A DNA stretch of 64,000 nt, from contig MSJH02000803.1 in the NCBI GenBank assembly GCA_001931875.2, positions 62,362 through 126,361 on the forward strand. Reading direction: 5' to 3'. Source of the stretch: Byssochlamys sp. IMV 00236. Its lineage: Eukaryota; Ascomycota; Eurotiomycetes; Eurotiales; Thermoascaceae. Positions within the stretch are counted from its first letter, which is position 1; the number at the start of each line of letters is the position of its first letter. Positions 60,813 to 64,000 of this stretch are shown in pieces. The notes beneath the pieces were generated by a model. The model was not told the DNA's origin, made no database searches, and saw nothing but the letters and a program-made list of their open reading frames with translations. The position numbers were made by a program, and so were the translations under genes.

Positions 60813-61470
60813 GATACTATGTTTGTTTTGTATTATACCTGCTGTTCCTGAGTTCACATCTATATTATCCTTTGAATGCATTTGGCGGCAGGCGTCGTCG
60901 GTATGGGAGGTTTATTTCGAATATTTCGCGCCAGCTCTTGGTGAGAGAGGCTATTCCCAGCAGTCTTCTAGAATCCATTAAAAAGAACTATAATCCATAT
61001 AACTACTTGCTAGTCTCTACGTTACAACTTAGTAGCATCATGGTCAACAAATGGTTTGCTTTAGGCGTGGCATGCGCACCCGGCTCTGCGGCGATGACGG
61101 ATATCCGCGCTTCTGCCGGCCTGGTTGCTGGGCCAGCGTGGCGCGATAATAATATTAATAGCTTGTCGGATCCAGCTAAAAATTGATTTATACCAAGTAC
61201 CAACGCGATGTGTCCTAACCTGTTGACTAGTCGGCGGGCAAGTAAACTTAGCACGTAGCCAAATTCCGAAAACGTCGTCTAAGCCCCACGAGCAGCCAGC
61301 GGCCAGGCGGTGTGCGGAGCAAGTGAGACATTCAAAGACACCCCTCCAAGTCCTCAGCTCCACCCCGCTACTGGACAAATTGCGGGAGTCCGCGCCACTG
61401 CGACCAGCTCTTATACAATAGCTTTGTTTCCCTGTCTAGTTTCTTTTTCTCCTTATCCAAAGGGCAAACA
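60813..61470. other. intergenic between PPIL4-type and UAP1 genes
   Basis: 660 bp of 3' UTR and promoter; a CT-rich stretch lies just before the UAP1 ATG (61429-61465). A 125-codon frame at 60809-61186 has no motif. Confidence 0.45.
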
Positions 61471-63123
61471 ATGGCAGCCGCAGTGAAAGACACAGTTTCC
61501 GGTATCCTGGACAAGTTCCATGGCAAGGCAGAGGATGCTCCCCGCGAGCCCTCTCCCCAGGAGTTTAACGAGCTCAAGGAGAGGTTCGAGAAAGCTGGCC
61601 AGGGCCAGGTCTTCGCGTTTCTGGAAGAACTGAAGCCTGCTGAGAAGACGCAGCTTTTCCACCAGCTCTCTAACTTCGATCCCAACCGCATCAATGAACT
61701 CGCGGACAAGGCCTTGAACCCGCCGAAGGCTTCCGCTGAGGAGACGCAGACCAGCCTGGAACCGTTACCGGAGACGGCGACAGCCTCGATAATTGACTCG
61801 AACCCCGAGGAGTTGGAAAAATACTATAAGGAAGGATTGAAGCTTGTGGCAGAGAACAAGGTGGCAGTTGTCCTCATGGCTGGTGGACAGGGCACCCGGC
61901 TGGGAAGCTCCGCTCCCAAGGGTTGCTTCGATATTGGTCTTCCTAGCCATAAGTCCTTGTTCCAGATCCAAGCTGAGCGTATCGCCAGGGTGCAGCTTCT
62001 GGCCCAGAAGGCGTATGGCAAGGAGAAAGCGGTGATCCCGTGGTATGTCATGACCAGTGGACCGACCCGCAAGCCGACAGAGGAATTCTTCGAGCAGCAC
62101 AAGTACTTCGGCTTGGAAAAGAGCAACGTTGTTATCTTCGAGCAGGGTGTGCTGCCGTGTATCTCCAATGATGGCAAGATCCTTATGGAGAGCAAGGCCA
62201 AGGTCAGTTAAGACGGGGACTACTAACAACCACCGACTCCATGCTAATTTAATCTAGGTTGCTGTCGCCCCTGATGGAAACGGTGGTATCTACCAAGCAC
62301 TTCTGACTTCCGGTGTCCGCAAGGATATGAGGGACCGTGGAATTCAGCACATTCATGCCTACTGTGTTGACAACTGCTTGGTCAAGGTTGCTGACCCTGT
62401 CTTCATTGGTTTTGCTGCCTCAAAGGACGTCGATATTGCCACCAAGGTCGTGAGAAAGCGCAGTGCTTCTGAGTCGGTTGGCCTTATCCTCCTCAAAAAT
62501 GGAAAGCCAGATGTCGTGGAATACTCTGAGATCGACAAGGAGACCGCGGAAGCTAAGGACCCCAAGCAGCCGGATGTCCTCAAGTTCCGCGCCGCCAACA
62601 TTGTCAACCACTACTATTCTTTCCGTTTCTTCGAGTCTATCGAGACATGGTCGCACAAGTTGCCCCACCACGTTGCTCGCAAGAAGATTCCTCACATCAA
62701 CACCGAAACCGGCGAGTCTGTGAAGCCTGAGAAGCCCAACGGCGTCAAGTTGGAGCAGTTCGTCTTCGACGTTTTCCCCATGACTCCTTTGGACAAGTTC
62801 GCTTGCATTGAAGTTAAGCGCGAGGACGAATTCTCGCCTTTGAAGAACGCCAGGGGCACCGGGGAGGACGACCCAGACACGAGTAAGAGAGATATCATGC
62901 AGCAGGGTCAGCGCTGGATTGAAAATGCTGGTTGTGTCGTTGTTTCGGAGGGCGAGGCGACTGGCGTTGAGGTGTCTCCGTTGATCAGCTACGTAAGTCC
63001 ATATTTGTTCTGCTACCTCTTGACTTCTATCTAACAAATCTCTAGGCTGGCGAGGGACTGGAATTCCTCAAGGGACGACAGATTAAAGCGCCCGCAGTGA
63101 TTGAGAAAGAGACTGATGCGTAG
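61471..63123 (+). CDS. UAP1: UDP-N-acetylglucosamine pyrophosphorylase
   Basis: Three exons, 61471-62202, 62258-62992, 63046-63123; 514 residues. Nucleotide-binding loop [20 protein letters not shown] (the LxGGxGTRLG signature), [52 protein letters not shown] (substrate loop), [20 protein letters not shown], and [18 protein letters not shown] with [12 protein letters not shown]-terminal short exon [13 protein letters not shown]. Catalyses UTP + GlcNAc-1-P to UDP-GlcNAc and PPi, the last step to the donor for chitin, N-glycans and GPI anchors. Family length is ~480-520 residues, so it is complete. First ATG with AACAATGGCA context. Confidence 0.96.
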
Positions 63124-64000
63124 ATCACATTTTCTCGCAAGTTGTGCCCCAGCATTCTGTCGCAGCGAAGGTCTTGCTATGCATTAAATATACACGGGTG
63201 GGGAGTTTTAAGTACTAGTACTATATGTCGATCGATACACCTTTATTAATATATCAAATAAAAAACAAAGAAAAAGGATATGTACCTCGAATATATCTGT
63301 AATCTTTCATGAACTCCTGTATCTTATTCTATTCTAATCGGACATCGGCAACAATGCCCATCTTCGACTGTCATTCCTTGAGTATGTACATGTAGTAGAA
63401 TCCGACAGGAACGTGCAGATACAGCTGGGCCGTGCGTGCGCTGCCAATATTAATCTGGGGGATGTGGGCCTTACGCAATGCGGAAAAGCGCGGGAGCTAA
63501 AGATTTTCAATTTTGTCCCGAAGACCTCACAATTCTTCTCTTTCTCCTCTTGCGCTGGCATCGACTACTTATTTCTGTATCATTTTGAGGATTACGGGAA
63601 GGATTCTACCTGCGGTCCGGTGGGCTTGGAGAGCTGTGAGGGTTAAGTACGGTGTGCTGCGTTGTGAGTACCTTCTTGTTCGCAGAGCCAGCCCACACTT
63701 TAGGTACTGGGCTGTTGCGATCTGCTGTTTCCCCTCCTCCAAGGTTCTCAAGCTGACGAGCAAATAGAGTTATCGACAAGGAGCCCCGAAGTCACTAGGT
63801 GTTGTCCGGAATTGTGAGTGGTCTTTTATTTCGTTCTGGCAAAAATAAGGCTTAGGACCTTGGGGGGTTATGCGTTTCGTTTCGTTTCGTGCGCCTGCTG
63901 TCATGATTGTGTGGGGGTTTCGTCCTTTTTTTCGTCCGATCTCCCCTCGCTCGGCCTGTTCCGCGGCAAGCAACGGCAACGCCAATCCCAACTATATTCT
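63124..64000. other. UAP1 3' region to window end
   Basis: No gene supported. Contains a CGTTTCGTTTCGTTTCGT repeat (63871-63889). Short frames on both strands overlap without motifs. Confidence 0.4.

Noticed and set aside
1..64000. Secondary-metabolite cluster, CRISPR array or viral insertion
   Set aside because: No backbone synthase, no spaced direct repeats, and no viral replicase or capsid genes are seen; the Zn2Cys6 factor stands alone.

Overview
The window is nuclear DNA of a filamentous ascomycete, most likely of the Eurotiales (Aspergillus/Penicillium type). The evidence is compact genes with many short introns (GTAAGT/GTATGT-like donors, CTAAC-like branch points), near-complete eukaryotic housekeeping proteins, and AT-saturated repeats that look mutated by repeat-induced point mutation (RIP). 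The order-level placement is inference from gene style, not from a search.

Layout. 1-3.7 kb: 5' part of an FHA-type protein on the minus strand, a decayed gene, and a tRNA-derived Pol III element. 3.7-13.4 kb: PET117 (cytochrome oxidase assembly) and VMA10 (V-ATPase subunit G) are divergent, and an 8,275-bp AT-saturated element with terminal inverted repeats and an apparent 6-bp target duplication sits between their start codons. 13.7-31 kb: a lipase with an apparent frame break at the catalytic elbow, an arrestin-related trafficking adaptor, a coilin-like nuclear protein, a pseudogene with several in-frame stops, a cation/proton antiporter, and a mitochondrial Rieske-AIF oxidoreductase. 31-51 kb: mostly housekeeping or regulatory genes, namely a conserved coiled-coil protein, a mitochondrial PP2C phosphatase (PDP/Ptc5 type), a RanBPM/Gid1 homologue, the INO80 subunit Ies4, a membrane J-protein, RNA polymerase I subunit RPA43, an eEF2-lysine methyltransferase (Efm3/FAM86 type) and ribosomal protein eS24. 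52-59 kb: a Zn2Cys6 regulator, decayed sequence, and a 2.15-kb RIP-mutated pogo/Fot1 transposon. 59-64 kb: a PPIL4-type cyclophilin with an RRM, and UDP-N-acetylglucosamine pyrophosphorylase.

The genes form no single pathway or metabolite cluster. They are an ordinary mixture of core genes, with several divergent pairs sharing short promoters (PET117/VMA10 before the insertion, J-protein/RPA43, EFM3/RPS24). The unusual parts are the mobile and decayed segments: two TIR elements whose interiors are RIP-saturated, a SINE-like Pol III unit, and three or four genes that look broken. A 20-base run of N at 44602-44621 is an assembly gap.

All exon boundaries were read by eye from splice signals, frame continuity and family resemblance. 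No alignment or database search was run.
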